Translations under genes and position numbers: made by a program
In this document: piece after piece, positions 31,401 through 42,675 of the stretch
How the letters are laid out: the number at the start of each line of letters is the position of its first letter
Numbering within the stretch: the stretch's first letter is position 1
Assembly (NCBI RefSeq): GCF_013282665.1
Contig: NZ_CP054041.1
Coordinates: forward strand, 1,408,001-1,472,000
DNA: 64,000 nucleotides
Direction: 5' to 3'
Origin: Listeria monocytogenes
GTDB taxonomy: Bacteria; Bacillota; Bacilli; Lactobacillales; Listeriaceae
Notes under the pieces: model-generated
What the model saw: only the letters and a program-made list of their open reading frames with translations
Databases searched by the model: none
Told to the model about the DNA's origin: nothing

Positions 31401-31991
31401 GCAACACCAGTATTTGATGGAGCGAATGAAGAAGACGTTTGGAGCACAGTGGAAGAAGCTGGTATGGCGCGCGATGCGAAAACAATTCTTTATGACGGAC
31501 GTTCTGGTGAAGCATTTGATAACCGTATCTCTGTAGGTGTAATGTACATGATCAAACTTGCCCACATGGTTGATGATAAACTTCATGCGCGTTCAACTGG
31601 ACCTTACTCTCTAGTAACGCAACAACCGCTTGGTGGTAAAGCACAATTTGGTGGACAACGTTTTGGTGAAATGGAAGTATGGGCACTGGAAGCTTATGGT
31701 GCTGCTTATACACTTCAAGAAATCCTAACGATTAAATCCGATGACGTGGTTGGTCGTGTGAAAACTTACGAAGCGATTGTTAAAGGCGAAAGCGTTCCAG
31801 AACCTGGTGTGCCAGAATCCTTCAAAGTACTCATCAAAGAACTTCAAAGTCTTGGAATGGATGTTAAAATGCTTTCCGCAGACGAAGAAGAAATCGAGAT
31901 GCGTGACATGGATGATGACGACTTTACTAATCAAAATGATGCCTTCAATATCGTACAACCGGAAAATGCAGCCGCTGAAAAGACTGAGTAA
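28437..31991 (+). CDS. rpoB: RNA polymerase subunit beta
   Basis: A catalytic core subunit of RNA polymerase, 1184 residues from TTG 28437, which has GAGGGGTG 6-7 nt upstream; a GTG at 28428 overlaps that site. The rifampicin-binding cluster reads [20 protein letters not shown] then [10 protein letters not shown], with the usual susceptible residues (D, H and S at the common resistance positions). Other landmarks include [13 protein letters not shown] and [15 protein letters not shown]. The C-terminus has an acidic tail. rpoC follows after 169 nt and shares the promoter at 27994. Confidence 0.98.
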
Positions 31992-32091
31992 TTCGGTTCG
32001 ATAATTGAGACTCCAAAACAATAAGAAACAATGATTTGTTTTTTGCAAAATATAAAATTAAGCGATCGCTAAGGCTTTCCCTAAAAGTCTG

Positions 32092-32121
32092 GGAAGTGTG
32101 CGGGAATCCTCAAGCACTTCC
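32092..32121 (+). promoter_or_regulatory. Hairpin in the rpoB-rpoC spacer
   Basis: GGAAGTG (32092-32098) pairs with CACTTCC (32115-32121) around 16 nt in the 169-nt spacer. No T-run follows, so it is not a terminator. It could be a processing or stability element between the two subunit messages. Confidence 0.4.
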
Positions 32122-32160
32122 TAAAGCGAATGCTCCAAACTAATTTAGGAGGTTGGGCAC

Positions 32161-35100
32161 TTGTTAGATGTTAATAATTTTGAGTATATGAAAATCGGTC
32201 TGGCATCTCCAGATAAAATTCGTTCATGGTCTCACGGTGAAGTAAAAAAACCTGAAACCATCAACTACAGAACGCTGAAACCTGAACGTGACGGCTTATT
32301 CTGTGAAAGAATTTTTGGACCAATGAAAGACTGGGAATGTTCTTGTGGTAAATACAAACGTGTTCGCTATAAAGGCGTAGTTTGTGACCGTTGTGGAGTA
32401 GAAGTAACGAAATCAAAAGTGCGCCGTGAACGTATGGGCCATATTGAACTCGCAGCTCCTGTTTCTCACATCTGGTACTTCAAAGGAATTCCAAGCCGTA
32501 TGGGTCTTGTTATGGATATGTCCCCACGTGCACTAGAAGAAATTATCTACTTTGCATCCTATGTGGTTACAGAACCAGGCGATACTCCACTTGAAAAGAA
32601 ACAACTTTTATCTGAACGTGAATACCGCGTTTATCGCGAAAAATATGGTAAAGGTTTCTCAGCTGGTATGGGCGCAGAAGCTATCAAAAAAATCTTAGCC
32701 GATATCGACTTAGAAAAAGAAACAAATGATTTAAAAGAAGAACTAAAATCTGCACAAGGTCAACGTCGTACTCGTGCAATTCGTCGTTTGGAAGTTATGG
32801 AAGCTTTCCGTAATTCCGGCAACAACCCAAGCTGGATGGTACTTGATGTGCTACCAGTTATCCCACCGGAAATTCGTCCAATGGTACAACTTGAAGGTGG
32901 CCGTTTTGCAACAAGTGATTTGAATGACTTATATCGTCGGGTAATCAACCGGAACAACCGTTTGAAACGCCTTCTTGATTTAGGTGCACCAAACATTATC
33001 GTGCAAAATGAAAAACGGATGCTACAAGAAGCTGTCGATGCTTTAATTGATAACGGTCGTCGTGGTCGTCCAGTAACAGGTCCAGGTAACCGTCCGCTTA
33101 AATCCCTTTCTCATATGCTTAAAGGGAAACAAGGTCGTTTCCGTCAAAACTTACTAGGTAAACGTGTCGATTATTCTGGTCGTTCCGTTATCGTAGTTGG
33201 ACCTAACTTAAAAATGTACCAATGTGGTCTTCCAAAAGAAATGGCACTTGAATTATTCAAACCATTTGTTATGAAAGAACTAGTTGGACGCGGTTTAGCA
33301 CACAACATTAAGAGCGCTAAACGTAAAATCGAACGTATGGCTCCAGAAATCTGGGACGTATTAGAAGAAGTTATCCGTGAACATCCGGTATTACTTAACC
33401 GGGCGCCTACGCTTCACAGACTTGGTATTCAAGCATTTGAACCAACGCTAGTTGAAGGTCGCGCAATCCGTCTTCACCCTCTTGTATGTACAGCTTACAA
33501 CGCTGACTTTGATGGTGACCAAATGGCGGTTCACGTTCCTTTATCCGCAGAAGCACAAGCTGAAGCACGTATTTTAATGCTTGCAGCTCAAAACATTTTG
33601 AACCCTAAAGATGGTAAACCAGTTGTAACACCTTCCCAAGATATGGTGCTAGGTAACTACTACCTTACTTTAGAACGTGAAAATGCTGTCGGCGAAGGTA
33701 CTATCTTCAAAGATATCAATGAAGCGCAACTTGCGTATCAAAACGGCTATGTACACTTACATTCTCGTATTGCTGTATTTGCTGGTTCGATTCCAAATGA
33801 ACGTTTCACTGATGAACAACGCAAGCAATTATTAATTACGACTGTGGGTAAACTGATTTTCAACACAATCTTACCAAAATCGTTCCCTTATATTAATGAA
33901 CCAACGAAATTCAACTTAGAAATCGAAACACCAGCGAAATATTTCGTTGATACTACAACAGATGTTCGCGCGCATATTGCTGCACAAGAACTAATCGATC
34001 CATTCAAGAAGAAAATCCTCGGTAACATTATCGCGGAAGTCTTCAAGAAATTCCATATTACCGAAACTTCAAAAATGCTTGACCGTATGAAAGATCTTGG
34101 TTTCAAAATCTCGACTAAGGCCGGCATGACAGTAGGTATTGCGGATATCTTAACACTTGAAGAAAAACATGAAATTCTTGAAAAAGCACATGATACTGTT
34201 GAAAAAATCACTAAATCATTCCGTCGTGGTCTGATTACAGATGATGAAAGATACGAACGCGTTATCGGTGTATGGAACGCTGCCAAAGATGAAATCCAAG
34301 GAAAACTGATCTTGAGTTTGGACCGCTTAAATCCAATCTTCATGATGCAAGATTCCGGAGCTCGTGGTAACATTTCCAACTTTACACAGCTTGCTGGTAT
34401 GCGTGGACTGATGGCTGACCCATCCGGACGTATCGTAGAATTGCCAATTACATCTAACTTCCGTGAAGGTTTAACGGTCTTAGAGTATTTCATTTCTACC
34501 CATGGTGCGCGTAAAGGTCTTACCGATACAGCCCTTAAAACAGCCGATTCCGGTTACCTTACTCGTCGTCTTGTTGACGTGGCTCAAGATGTTATCATTC
34601 GTGAAGACGATTGTGGCACTGACCGCGGTCTTACAATTAAGGCTATTCGTGAAGGTACTGAAATCATCGAACCACTTGAAGAACGTCTAGAAGGTCGTTA
34701 TTCTCGTAAAACAATTCGCCACCCAGAAACAAAAGAAGTTATTGCACGTGAAAACGACTTAATTACAGAAGCAATTGCCACTCAAATCGTTGACGCTGGA
34801 ATTGAAGAAGTAACTATCCGTTCTGCATTCACATGTAATACAAAACATGGCGTATGTAAAAAATGTTATGGTAAAAACTTGGCAACTGGTACAGAAGTCG
34901 AAGTTGGAGAAGCAGTTGGTATCATCGCTGCCCAATCCATCGGGGAACCAGGAACTCAGCTTACTATGCGTACTTTCCATACAGGTGGGGTTGCCGGAGA
35001 CGATATCACGCAAGGTCTTCCACGTATTCAAGAAATTTTTGAAGCACGTAATCCGAAAGGGCAAGCTATCATCACTGAAGTTGGCGGTGAAGTTGTTTCT

Positions 35101-35766
35101 ATCGAAGAAGGTCGTGATCGTCAACAAGAAATCACTATCCAAGGTACAGATGACCGCCGTTCTTACAACATTCCTTACACTGCTCGCCTGCGTGTAGAAG
35201 AAGGAACTATCGTAGAACGTGGGGAAGCTCTAACTGAAGGTTCTGTGGATCCTAAAGCCTTGATTCGTGTTCGTGACGTATTATCCGTTCAAGAATATCT
35301 ACTTGCAGAAGTACAAAAAGTTTACCGTATGCAAGGGGTAGAAATTGGCGATAAACACGTTGAAGTAATGGTTCGTCAAATGTTACGTAAAATCCGCGTA
35401 ATGGATACTGGTGATACAAACATCTTACCAGGTACATTAATGGATATTCATACGTTTACAGAAGCCAACCGCGATGCTATCTTAAGTGGTAGCCAACCAG
35501 CAACAGGTCGTCCAGTTCTTCTAGGGATCACAAAAGCTTCCCTTGAAACTGACTCCTTCTTGTCTGCTGCATCATTCCAAGAAACAACTCGTGTCTTGAC
35601 AGATGCTGCAATCAAAGGAAAACGTGATGAACTTCTGGGACTGAAAGAAAATGTTATCCTAGGTAAACTTGTTCCAGCTGGTACAGGTATTGGTCGTTAC
35701 CGCAAACTGAAATCCGAAGTTATCAAGGAAACAGCTGAAGTAACTGACGAAATCACAAATATTTAA
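32161..35766 (+). CDS. rpoC: RNA polymerase subunit beta'
   Basis: A 1201-residue catalytic subunit. The zinc site [20 protein letters not shown] is at about 60-79, the catalytic [12 protein letters not shown] motif at about 446-457 carries the three Mg-binding aspartates, and the second zinc site with [13 protein letters not shown] lies at about 893-905. The start is TTG with GGAGG 8 nt upstream. The protein is complete and ends before a strong terminator. Confidence 0.98.
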   Translation: MLDVNNFEYMKIGLASPDKIRSWSHGEVKKPETINYRTLKPERDGLFCERIFGPMKDWECSCGKYKRVRYKGVVCDRCGVEVTKSKVRRERMGHIELAAPVSHIWYFKGIPSRMGLVMDMSPRALEEIIYFASYVVTEPGDTPLEKKQLLSEREYRVYREKYGKGFSAGMGAEAIKKILADIDLEKETNDLKEELKSAQGQRRTRAIRRLEVMEAFRNSGNNPSWMVLDVLPVIPPEIRPMVQLEGGRFATSDLNDLYRRVINRNNRLKRLLDLGAPNIIVQNEKRMLQEAVDALIDNGRRGRPVTGPGNRPLKSLSHMLKGKQGRFRQNLLGKRVDYSGRSVIVVGPNLKMYQCGLPKEMALELFKPFVMKELVGRGLAHNIKSAKRKIERMAPEIWDVLEEVIREHPVLLNRAPTLHRLGIQAFEPTLVEGRAIRLHPLVCTAYNADFDGDQMAVHVPLSAEAQAEARILMLAAQNILNPKDGKPVVTPSQDMVLGNYYLTLERENAVGEGTIFKDINEAQLAYQNGYVHLHSRIAVFAGSIPNERFTDEQRKQLLITTVGKLIFNTILPKSFPYINEPTKFNLEIETPAKYFVDTTTDVRAHIAAQELIDPFKKKILGNIIAEVFKKFHITETSKMLDRMKDLGFKISTKAGMTVGIADILTLEEKHEILEKAHDTVEKITKSFRRGLITDDERYERVIGVWNAAKDEIQGKLILSLDRLNPIFMMQDSGARGNISNFTQLAGMRGLMADPSGRIVELPITSNFREGLTVLEYFISTHGARKGLTDTALKTADSGYLTRRLVDVAQDVIIREDDCGTDRGLTIKAIREGTEIIEPLEERLEGRYSRKTIRHPETKEVIARENDLITEAIATQIVDAGIEEVTIRSAFTCNTKHGVCKKCYGKNLATGTEVEVGEAVGIIAAQSIGEPGTQLTMRTFHTGGVAGDDITQGLPRIQEIFEARNPKGQAIITEVGGEVVSIEEGRDRQQEITIQGTDDRRSYNIPYTARLRVEEGTIVERGEALTEGSVDPKALIRVRDVLSVQEYLLAEVQKVYRMQGVEIGDKHVEVMVRQMLRKIRVMDTGDTNILPGTLMDIHTFTEANRDAILSGSQPATGRPVLLGITKASLETDSFLSAASFQETTRVLTDAAIKGKRDELLGLKENVILGKLVPAGTGIGRYRKLKSEVIKETAEVTDEITNI

Positions 35767-35772
35767 TCTTAC

Positions 35773-35811
35773 AAAGCCAAGTGTGCCGTTCGCGTACACT
35801 TGGCTTTTTTT
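35773..35811 (+). terminator. Terminator after rpoC
   Basis: AAGCCAAGTGT pairs with ACACTTGGCTT, followed by seven T. It ends the rpoBC operon. Confidence 0.95.
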
Positions 35812-35841
35812 GTTATACTCTAGAAAAAGGAGTGAAGTGAT

Positions 35842-36387
35842 TTGATTACACATGTTATTTGGGATATGGGCGAAACATTAAATACCGTACCAAACACAAG
35901 ATACGACCATCACCCTCTCGATACTTATCCAGAAGTAGTGCTACGGAAAAATGCTAAAGAAACGCTTGAAAAAGTAAAACAACTCGGATTCAAACAAGCC
36001 ATTCTTAGCAACACCGCAACGAGTGACACAGAAGTGGTTAAGCGAGTATTAACCAATTTTGATATCATCGATTATTTTGACTTCATTTACGCATCCAATT
36101 CCGAATTACAACCAGGAAAAATGGAAAAACCAGACAAAACTATTTTTGACTTTGCGCTAAATGCTCTTCAAATTGATAAAACGGAAGCAGTCATGGTAGG
36201 AAATACATTCGAAAGTGATATTATTGGCGCAAATCGTGCGGGAATCCATGCGATATGGCTGCAAAATCCAGAAGTTTGTTTGCAAGATGAGCGTCTCCCT
36301 CTTGTCGCGCCACCATTTGTTATCCCGGTTTGGGACTTAGCCGATGTTCCTGAAGCCCTTTTATTACTAAAGAAAATTTCTTCTTGA
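35842..36387 (+). CDS. HAD-family hydrolase
   Basis: A 181-residue haloacid-dehalogenase-fold phosphatase. Motif I is IWDMGETLN (residues 6-14), altered from the canonical DxDxT: the second acidic position is Gly-Glu rather than Asp. Motif II is ILSNTATS (about 53-60), motif III is the lysine near 93-97, and motif IV is MVGNTFESDIIGA (about 118-130). TTG start with AAGGAGTG upstream. It could be a phosphatase with unusual acid/base chemistry; the substrate is unknown. It precedes the GH1 gene but is separated from it by a promoter-like element. Confidence 0.8.
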   Translation: MITHVIWDMGETLNTVPNTRYDHHPLDTYPEVVLRKNAKETLEKVKQLGFKQAILSNTATSDTEVVKRVLTNFDIIDYFDFIYASNSELQPGKMEKPDKTIFDFALNALQIDKTEAVMVGNTFESDIIGANRAGIHAIWLQNPEVCLQDERLPLVAPPFVIPVWDLADVPEALLLLKKISS

Positions 36388-36403
36388 CCTGTAATGCATT
36401 ACA
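36384..36403 (+). promoter_or_regulatory. Palindromic operator in the GH1 promoter
   Basis: TTGACC (36384-36389) is directly followed by the perfect 14-bp palindrome TGTAATGCATTACA (36390-36403), with TAGACT (36409-36414) as a poor -10. A protein bound here would sit between -35 and -10. The shape suits a dimeric regulator of the beta-glucoside gene; no regulator is adjacent. Confidence 0.55.
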
Positions 36404-36434
36404 CAGAGTAGACTAAAAAAGTAGAAGAAATTAG

Positions 36435-37913
<1,479 letters not shown>

Positions 37914-37923
37914 TAGGTAGAGT

Positions 37924-37955
37924 ACAGCCCCGCTTTGGCGGGGCTGTTTTTTTAT
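37924..37955 (+). terminator. Terminator after the first GH1 gene
   Basis: ACAGCCCCGC pairs with GCGGGGCTGT around a short TTTG-type loop, followed by seven T. It marks the left edge of the AT-rich island. Confidence 0.95.
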
Positions 37956-38059
37956 GAATGTAAAAGCGAAGTATTTATCTTTTAGCATGGATTAAATTTA
38001 AAAATATTAATAATTAGATAGAAAATTCTAAAATAATTAGGTCTAATTGCTCTTATGTA

Positions 38060-38088
38060 TTGTTTTTCACAAATTGCTATGATACAAT
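38060..38088 (+). promoter_or_regulatory. Promoter of the island's secreted-protein gene
   Basis: TTGTTT (38060-38065), 17 nt, TACAAT (38083-38088), about 40 nt before the 38130 start codon. Confidence 0.6.
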
Positions 38089-38129
38089 TTTTTAGATGAA
38101 TGGAGAGCGAACTAGAGAGAGGAAACAAC

Positions 38130-38573
38130 ATGAAAAAAACACGTGTCACATGGGCAATTGTTATTGCTATAGCAGGCTTATTAGTTTCTGTGATTAGTTT
38201 ATCAGTAAACATCACCCAGAATAGATATAATGTTCGAGGAGTGGATTCTAGTTCCCAGTGGAAAACTGGATTTCAAAAAAATCAAACTGTTTGTGCAATA
38301 GAAACAAAGAAGCATTGGACAAAGGGCAGTGTGAAGTATGGTGTGAACCAAACTTCTGGAACTGTTAAGACAAAGTATAGTATATACAGCAAAAAAAATA
38401 ATGATAGGTATGTATTAATGTATAAGGATGGATATACATCAAGAAATAATACATACTACGGGGAATTTTATGGTCACTATGCAGGCGGAAAAGATAAATT
38501 TTCATATAAATTAGAAAAGAAAAATAATAAAAATGTAAAATCACAACTTATTGTAGATTTATTCGTAATTTAA
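38130..38573 (+). CDS. Predicted secreted protein, possible peptide precursor
   Basis: A 147-residue protein with a basic N-terminus and one hydrophobic segment (about 8-28), a signal peptide or anchor. The remaining 115 residues are basic and rich in Y, K, G, N and S (e.g. SVKYGVNQTSGTVKTKYSIY), suggesting a beta-rich extracellular domain; one cysteine is near 56. GAGAGGAAAC precedes ATG 38130; the in-frame GTG at 38100 has no site. It has its own promoter and is followed by two ABC ATPase-permease genes and an M50-like protease, a setting typical of exported bacteriocin-like or signalling peptides. I do not recognise the family, so the bacteriocin role is inference. Confidence 0.6.
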   Translation: MKKTRVTWAIVIAIAGLLVSVISLSVNITQNRYNVRGVDSSSQWKTGFQKNQTVCAIETKKHWTKGSVKYGVNQTSGTVKTKYSIYSKKNNDRYVLMYKDGYTSRNNTYYGEFYGHYAGGKDKFSYKLEKKNNKNVKSQLIVDLFVI

Positions 38574-38624
38574 CAATAACAACAAGGCTCTTCATTCATC
38601 TAGAAAATAAAAGGATATATCAAT

Positions 38625-40286
38625 GTGAATATAACTAAAAACGGATTATAGATAATTATTGGGGCAAATGGAGTAGGGAAAACAACATTAGCTAAGAAAA
38701 TACTTCAAGATAACAGAAGTATTAGTTGCATGATGAAGCAAGATGATAATCAAATATTGGAGTATGAAACGGTTTTAACCAATATTACTATGAACGAAAT
38801 CGCAGAAAAAACGGTTATTAATTTTCTAGAAGAACATCAATTAGACTATTTAATAACTAAAAAAAGTAAATATCTCAGTGGGGGAGAAAAAAGATTAGTT
38901 AACCTTCTAAGAGCTATTTTGTCAAATCAAGAAGTATTGATATTAGATGAGCCATCAAATGACTTAGATATTGATGTATTTGAGAAAGCAAAACAAATTA
39001 TTTATCAAGCGGCAAAATCTAAAATAATACTATTAATTACGCATGATGATCGTTTTACTGAATATGATAAAAAAATAGAAATAATGAAGAATCAATGTTA
39101 TGAAGCAGATAGTTTCAGCTTTAATAAAGAAAGTTCGAAAGAGCGCATTATCAAAATTAAACCTAGAAGGACTTATTTCTTATATATCTTCTATTTAATT
39201 TGTATGACGATTTTCGCTATTTTTTTAGTGATTTTACTGAAAACCAATGCCGAAGAAACAAGTCCTTCTAACGAAAAAGGCACATATCAACTCGCTACAC
39301 TATACAGCACTAATGCTTCTTCTTATGACAATAATGAAGCAATTAATACGATGCTTATACAATCAGCAACTAAATTTAATAAAGCTAAGTTCTTCACAGA
39401 AGAAACACGCATTAATGAAGATGAGTATTATGAAGAAGCGATTAATTTGAAAAAAGATACTTATCAAAAGTTAATATATTTAGAGTTATATAATCCAAAA
39501 ACAAAAGAATTTATCAATATTAAAGCTGCAATGATGGAAGCTTTACGTGGAGATTTAAAGTTGAATGTAGAGACAGAATTCATTAGTAATGACGAAAATT
39601 ACTATAAAAATAGTGACAGTCCATCTTTCTGCGTTCCTAAAAGTTTAACTTTAACAGAAATGGAAAAAGCTAAAATTAAGCAGCTAGGATTTGAACTTCA
39701 TTATAATGATACTTTGCAATCAAATCAGGTAGAAATAGAATTTAATCCTAGTGTTTATACGCGAATTGTGAAAAAAGTAAATCAACAAGATGTTTTAATT
39801 ACAGAAGCATATGTGCAATTAAAAAATCAAGAATCATTTTATGATTTCTTAGCAGAAAATAAACTATATGCTAAAAAAATATTTATTAAAGGATATGAAC
39901 CAGAGTTATTAAACGCTGAGGTTAATCAATACAGTAATGCAGTTATGCTGATTAAAAAAGTAGCACTTCTTATATGCTTACTACTCTTAGTATTATTAAT
40001 TTTACTAATTATGTATGAGGTTAGTTATAAAAATAGTTATAGTACATTGGCTTACTATGGCTATAATGAAAAAGAGCTACTTCAATTCAGAAAAAAAACG
40101 TATCTCATTACAAACTTTAAAATCTTTTCGGTTATTAGTACTGTTATTTTTCTTTTAATTATGTGGAGTATTGTTCATTCGGTGCTTATTACCGCCATAA
40201 TAGGTGTAGTAATAATATTTTTCTTTTTTGCCTACATCGTCATACCATTAATAATTAAAAACAACATTAGAAAGGCGATTATATGA
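38625..40286 (+). pseudogene. ABC ATPase-permease fusion, nonsense codon at position 9
   Basis: The natural frame starts at GTG 38625 (AAGGATAT upstream) and meets TAG at 38649-38651, codon 9. It then continues with a good Walker A (GANGVGKTT), signature YLSGGEKRLV, Walker B VLILDEPSNDLD and H-loop THDD, in about 170 residues. A membrane part follows: one span, an extracellular domain of about 220 residues, then three spans, the FtsX/MacB-like layout. The first ATG after the stop (38730) lies beyond Walker A, so any product from it lacks ATP binding. Its last codons overlap the next gene by 4 nt. Confidence 0.8.
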
Positions 40287-42058
40287 ATAAAATAAATAAA
40301 TTTAGCATTTTTTCTATTACTAAGCCGGGTATTTACACAATTACAGGTAGTAACGGAAGTGGAAAAGCAACCTTTATTGAAAATGAATTAAAAAATAACC
40401 CAAATAAAGTAAAAGATGTAGCTTACTTTGCGCAAAAAAATTGGAAATATAAAACTAGTGTAGAGAAATATTTACACTTCCCAAAAACTAATCCGAGCTT
40501 AATACAAAAGTATTGCGAGTTGTTTTCTGTAGATAACTACTACTTAGAAAAAGATATCCAATTATTAAGCGGCGGAGAATTTGTCAAAGTAGAATTAGTG
40601 AGAACATTAGCTTTGGACGCTCCTATAATTATTCTAGATGAACCTACAAATAATCTAGATAACAAGTCCTCGGAGATACTTGCTAATATTTTAAGTGAAT
40701 TAGCAAAAACGAAAATTATTTACTTAGTTAGTCACGATACTCGATTGGAGCATTTTTTTGATAAAACTATTTTTGTAGATAAAGATAGGATAGAAGTATC
40801 TTCTAAAATTGAAATAGAGCAGAACGAGATTCAAGTTAAAAGTAAAAGAGTTGTTTCAAACGGAAGAATTTTAAAATATTTACTTAGTTCAAAATTTAAT
40901 TTCTTGATGTTTGCGTTTATTATAGTACTAACTATCTTATTAACCAATATTACCTCCACTATTATTTTACGCTCCGTTCCAATAGAAGAGAATTTAACTA
41001 GTGATTATAACTTTGAATTGATGGATATTGCGGAGAATTATTCTAGATATTTTAATATTGAAATGACAGAAAGTGAAATTGAAGATGAATTTCAGGAACC
41101 TAATCATCTCACTACAAATGAGTTGATTGAATTACAAAACAAAGACTATATCAAACAAATTTATGTTGTAGATGAAAGCTATATAAATGAATTTGTTTTG
41201 GATAATTCCAAGTTTGAAGTTTTGGCTCTTCCGGAAATAATTACAGACTCGCCTAACTATGTAAATGCTTTTCCTGTTACTAAAATGCACTTAACCAAAG
41301 GACGTTTTCCAAAAGACGATGCTAAAGAAATAGCGTTATCTTTTACTCAACTGAAAAAATTTTTCCGTGATGATATTAGTGAAGAATCAGCTATAGGTAA
41401 TAAATTAGAGTTTGAAAATGAGTTGTATGAAATAGTCGGTATAGTTAACTCTCCAGTAGCAGCGATCTCTTATTCCAAACAAGTGAGTAAAGGAACTGTT
41501 GAGGTTGATGATAAGGCTTCTGAGAAATTAAATAATATATTGTTAAAGCTTGAAAAAGAAAATTATGATAACCCTAATTTTTCTATTATTTCCATTAAAC
41601 TAGCTAATAAAAACCAGCATGAACTTTTAAACTATTTAAAAGTTCATGGACCAAGCTACCAATATGCCTCAAATTATGTGGATAGTGTTTCGCAAGTAGC
41701 TTTTTGTAAACAAAATTTAGCAAAAATACTTCTTATATCAGTAATTTTTTCTCTTATAGTATCTGTGTTGATTTTTATTTTTGGAAGAAAATCATTTAGT
41801 TTAATTAATGGCTTTTTAAACGATATGTCTAATTTAAATTTTAAACCGAGAAAGAATAAAAGGTTTATTTATGTAATAATGATATTAGATTTTTTGTTGA
41901 GTATGCCTGCGTGCTTGTTAGTAAGTCGAGTTATTATTGGAGATAATATAGGTATGCTAATGATTCTTCCAACACTAGGGGTTTCAGCTATCATGTTTAT
42001 GCTAACATTACTATTAATGAGTTACCGGGATAAGAAGAATGATTTTAGAAATTTATAA
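40283..42058 (+). CDS. ABC ATPase-permease fusion with altered Walker A
   Basis: A 591-residue paralogue of the preceding gene. ATPase domain (about 1-180): Walker A GSNGSGKAT at about 23-31, signature LLSGGE, Walker B IIILDEPTNNLD and H-loop VSHD. The residue after the Walker A lysine should be Ser or Thr to bind Mg-ATP and is Ala here (GCA, one base from TCA). The permease part has spans at about 206-230, 480-502, 535-555 and 562-585 around an extracellular domain. It overlaps its neighbours by 4 and 20 nt, so the three genes are translated together. Two unequal fused half-transporters would form a heterodimer. Probably exports or expels a peptide (inference). Confidence 0.8.
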   Translation: MNKINKFSIFSITKPGIYTITGSNGSGKATFIENELKNNPNKVKDVAYFAQKNWKYKTSVEKYLHFPKTNPSLIQKYCELFSVDNYYLEKDIQLLSGGEFVKVELVRTLALDAPIIILDEPTNNLDNKSSEILANILSELAKTKIIYLVSHDTRLEHFFDKTIFVDKDRIEVSSKIEIEQNEIQVKSKRVVSNGRILKYLLSSKFNFLMFAFIIVLTILLTNITSTIILRSVPIEENLTSDYNFELMDIAENYSRYFNIEMTESEIEDEFQEPNHLTTNELIELQNKDYIKQIYVVDESYINEFVLDNSKFEVLALPEIITDSPNYVNAFPVTKMHLTKGRFPKDDAKEIALSFTQLKKFFRDDISEESAIGNKLEFENELYEIVGIVNSPVAAISYSKQVSKGTVEVDDKASEKLNNILLKLEKENYDNPNFSIISIKLANKNQHELLNYLKVHGPSYQYASNYVDSVSQVAFCKQNLAKILLISVIFSLIVSVLIFIFGRKSFSLINGFLNDMSNLNFKPRKNKRFIYVIMILDFLLSMPACLLVSRVIIGDNIGMLMILPTLGVSAIMFMLTLLLMSYRDKKNDFRNL

Positions 42059-42618
42059 AAGTTGGATTATAGTCTTAGTTTTGCATGAATTAGTCCACAT
42101 TTTCTTTGTCCTACTTTTTAGGGGAAAGATAGCTAAGGTCGTAATAGGCAACTTTTTCTTCCTTAATGTAAGAAAAGTCGCTATTTCACCCATTGTCATT
42201 AACTGTTCTGTATCTTATGAAGAAGATTCAAATTGGGGATTAGGAAAGCAAGCACTCATTCTATTGATGCCTGCTGTTATTAATTTGACAATGGGAATAT
42301 GGATAGGGTTTGATTTTATATTTATAAAGATTTTTAGCCTATTTATTGCTATAAATTCTTTATTACCAATTCCTTACTTACAAACCGATGGCTATCTTAT
42401 GTTTAAGGAGATACAAAAAAGAGTTTTTTTCAAAAAAAAATAAGTTTTATTTATACGCTAGTAAGATAAGTAACGTAATTTGTTGCTTATCTTTTTATTT
42501 TTTATCGAATCGGAATCAACTGCTCTCTTATAAGGGGACGATAAAATCAAACAGAGAAAAATCTCATTACTACATGTTTTTATGTGTAGTAGCAGCTATT
42601 TGGGGAATTAGTTTATAG
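42039..42618 (+). pseudogene. M50-like membrane metalloprotease, frameshifted at a poly-A tract
   Basis: The first frame (42039-42443, 134 codons) has a hydrophobic start with HELVH (residues 16-20), the zinc motif of site-2-protease-like peptidases, and NSLLPIPYLQTDGYLMF (about 108-124), the N-P-DG motif carrying the third ligand. It stops just after a run of nine A at about 42432-42440. The +1 frame continues without a stop from there to 42618 with coding-like residues and a final membrane span (MFLCVVAAIWGISL). With one A fewer, the gene would encode about 193 residues. The short form keeps all zinc motifs and might still fold. It overlaps the ABC gene by 20 nt, so it belongs to the same unit. 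Confidence 0.7.
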
Positions 42619-42675
42619 GTAAGTGCAAGTCATGGGATGGAAGCACGGGTAGAGAGTATTGTGCAACTGGTGTTG

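Noticed and set aside
33888-34493. 201-codon minus-strand ORF opposite rpoC
   Set aside because: Antisense to the conserved beta' core; a by-product of codon bias.
42388-42618. Separate 76-codon gene after the M50-like gene
   Set aside because: It overlaps the M50 frame and reads as that protein's natural C-terminal continuation across a poly-A tract, so it is treated as part of the frameshifted gene.
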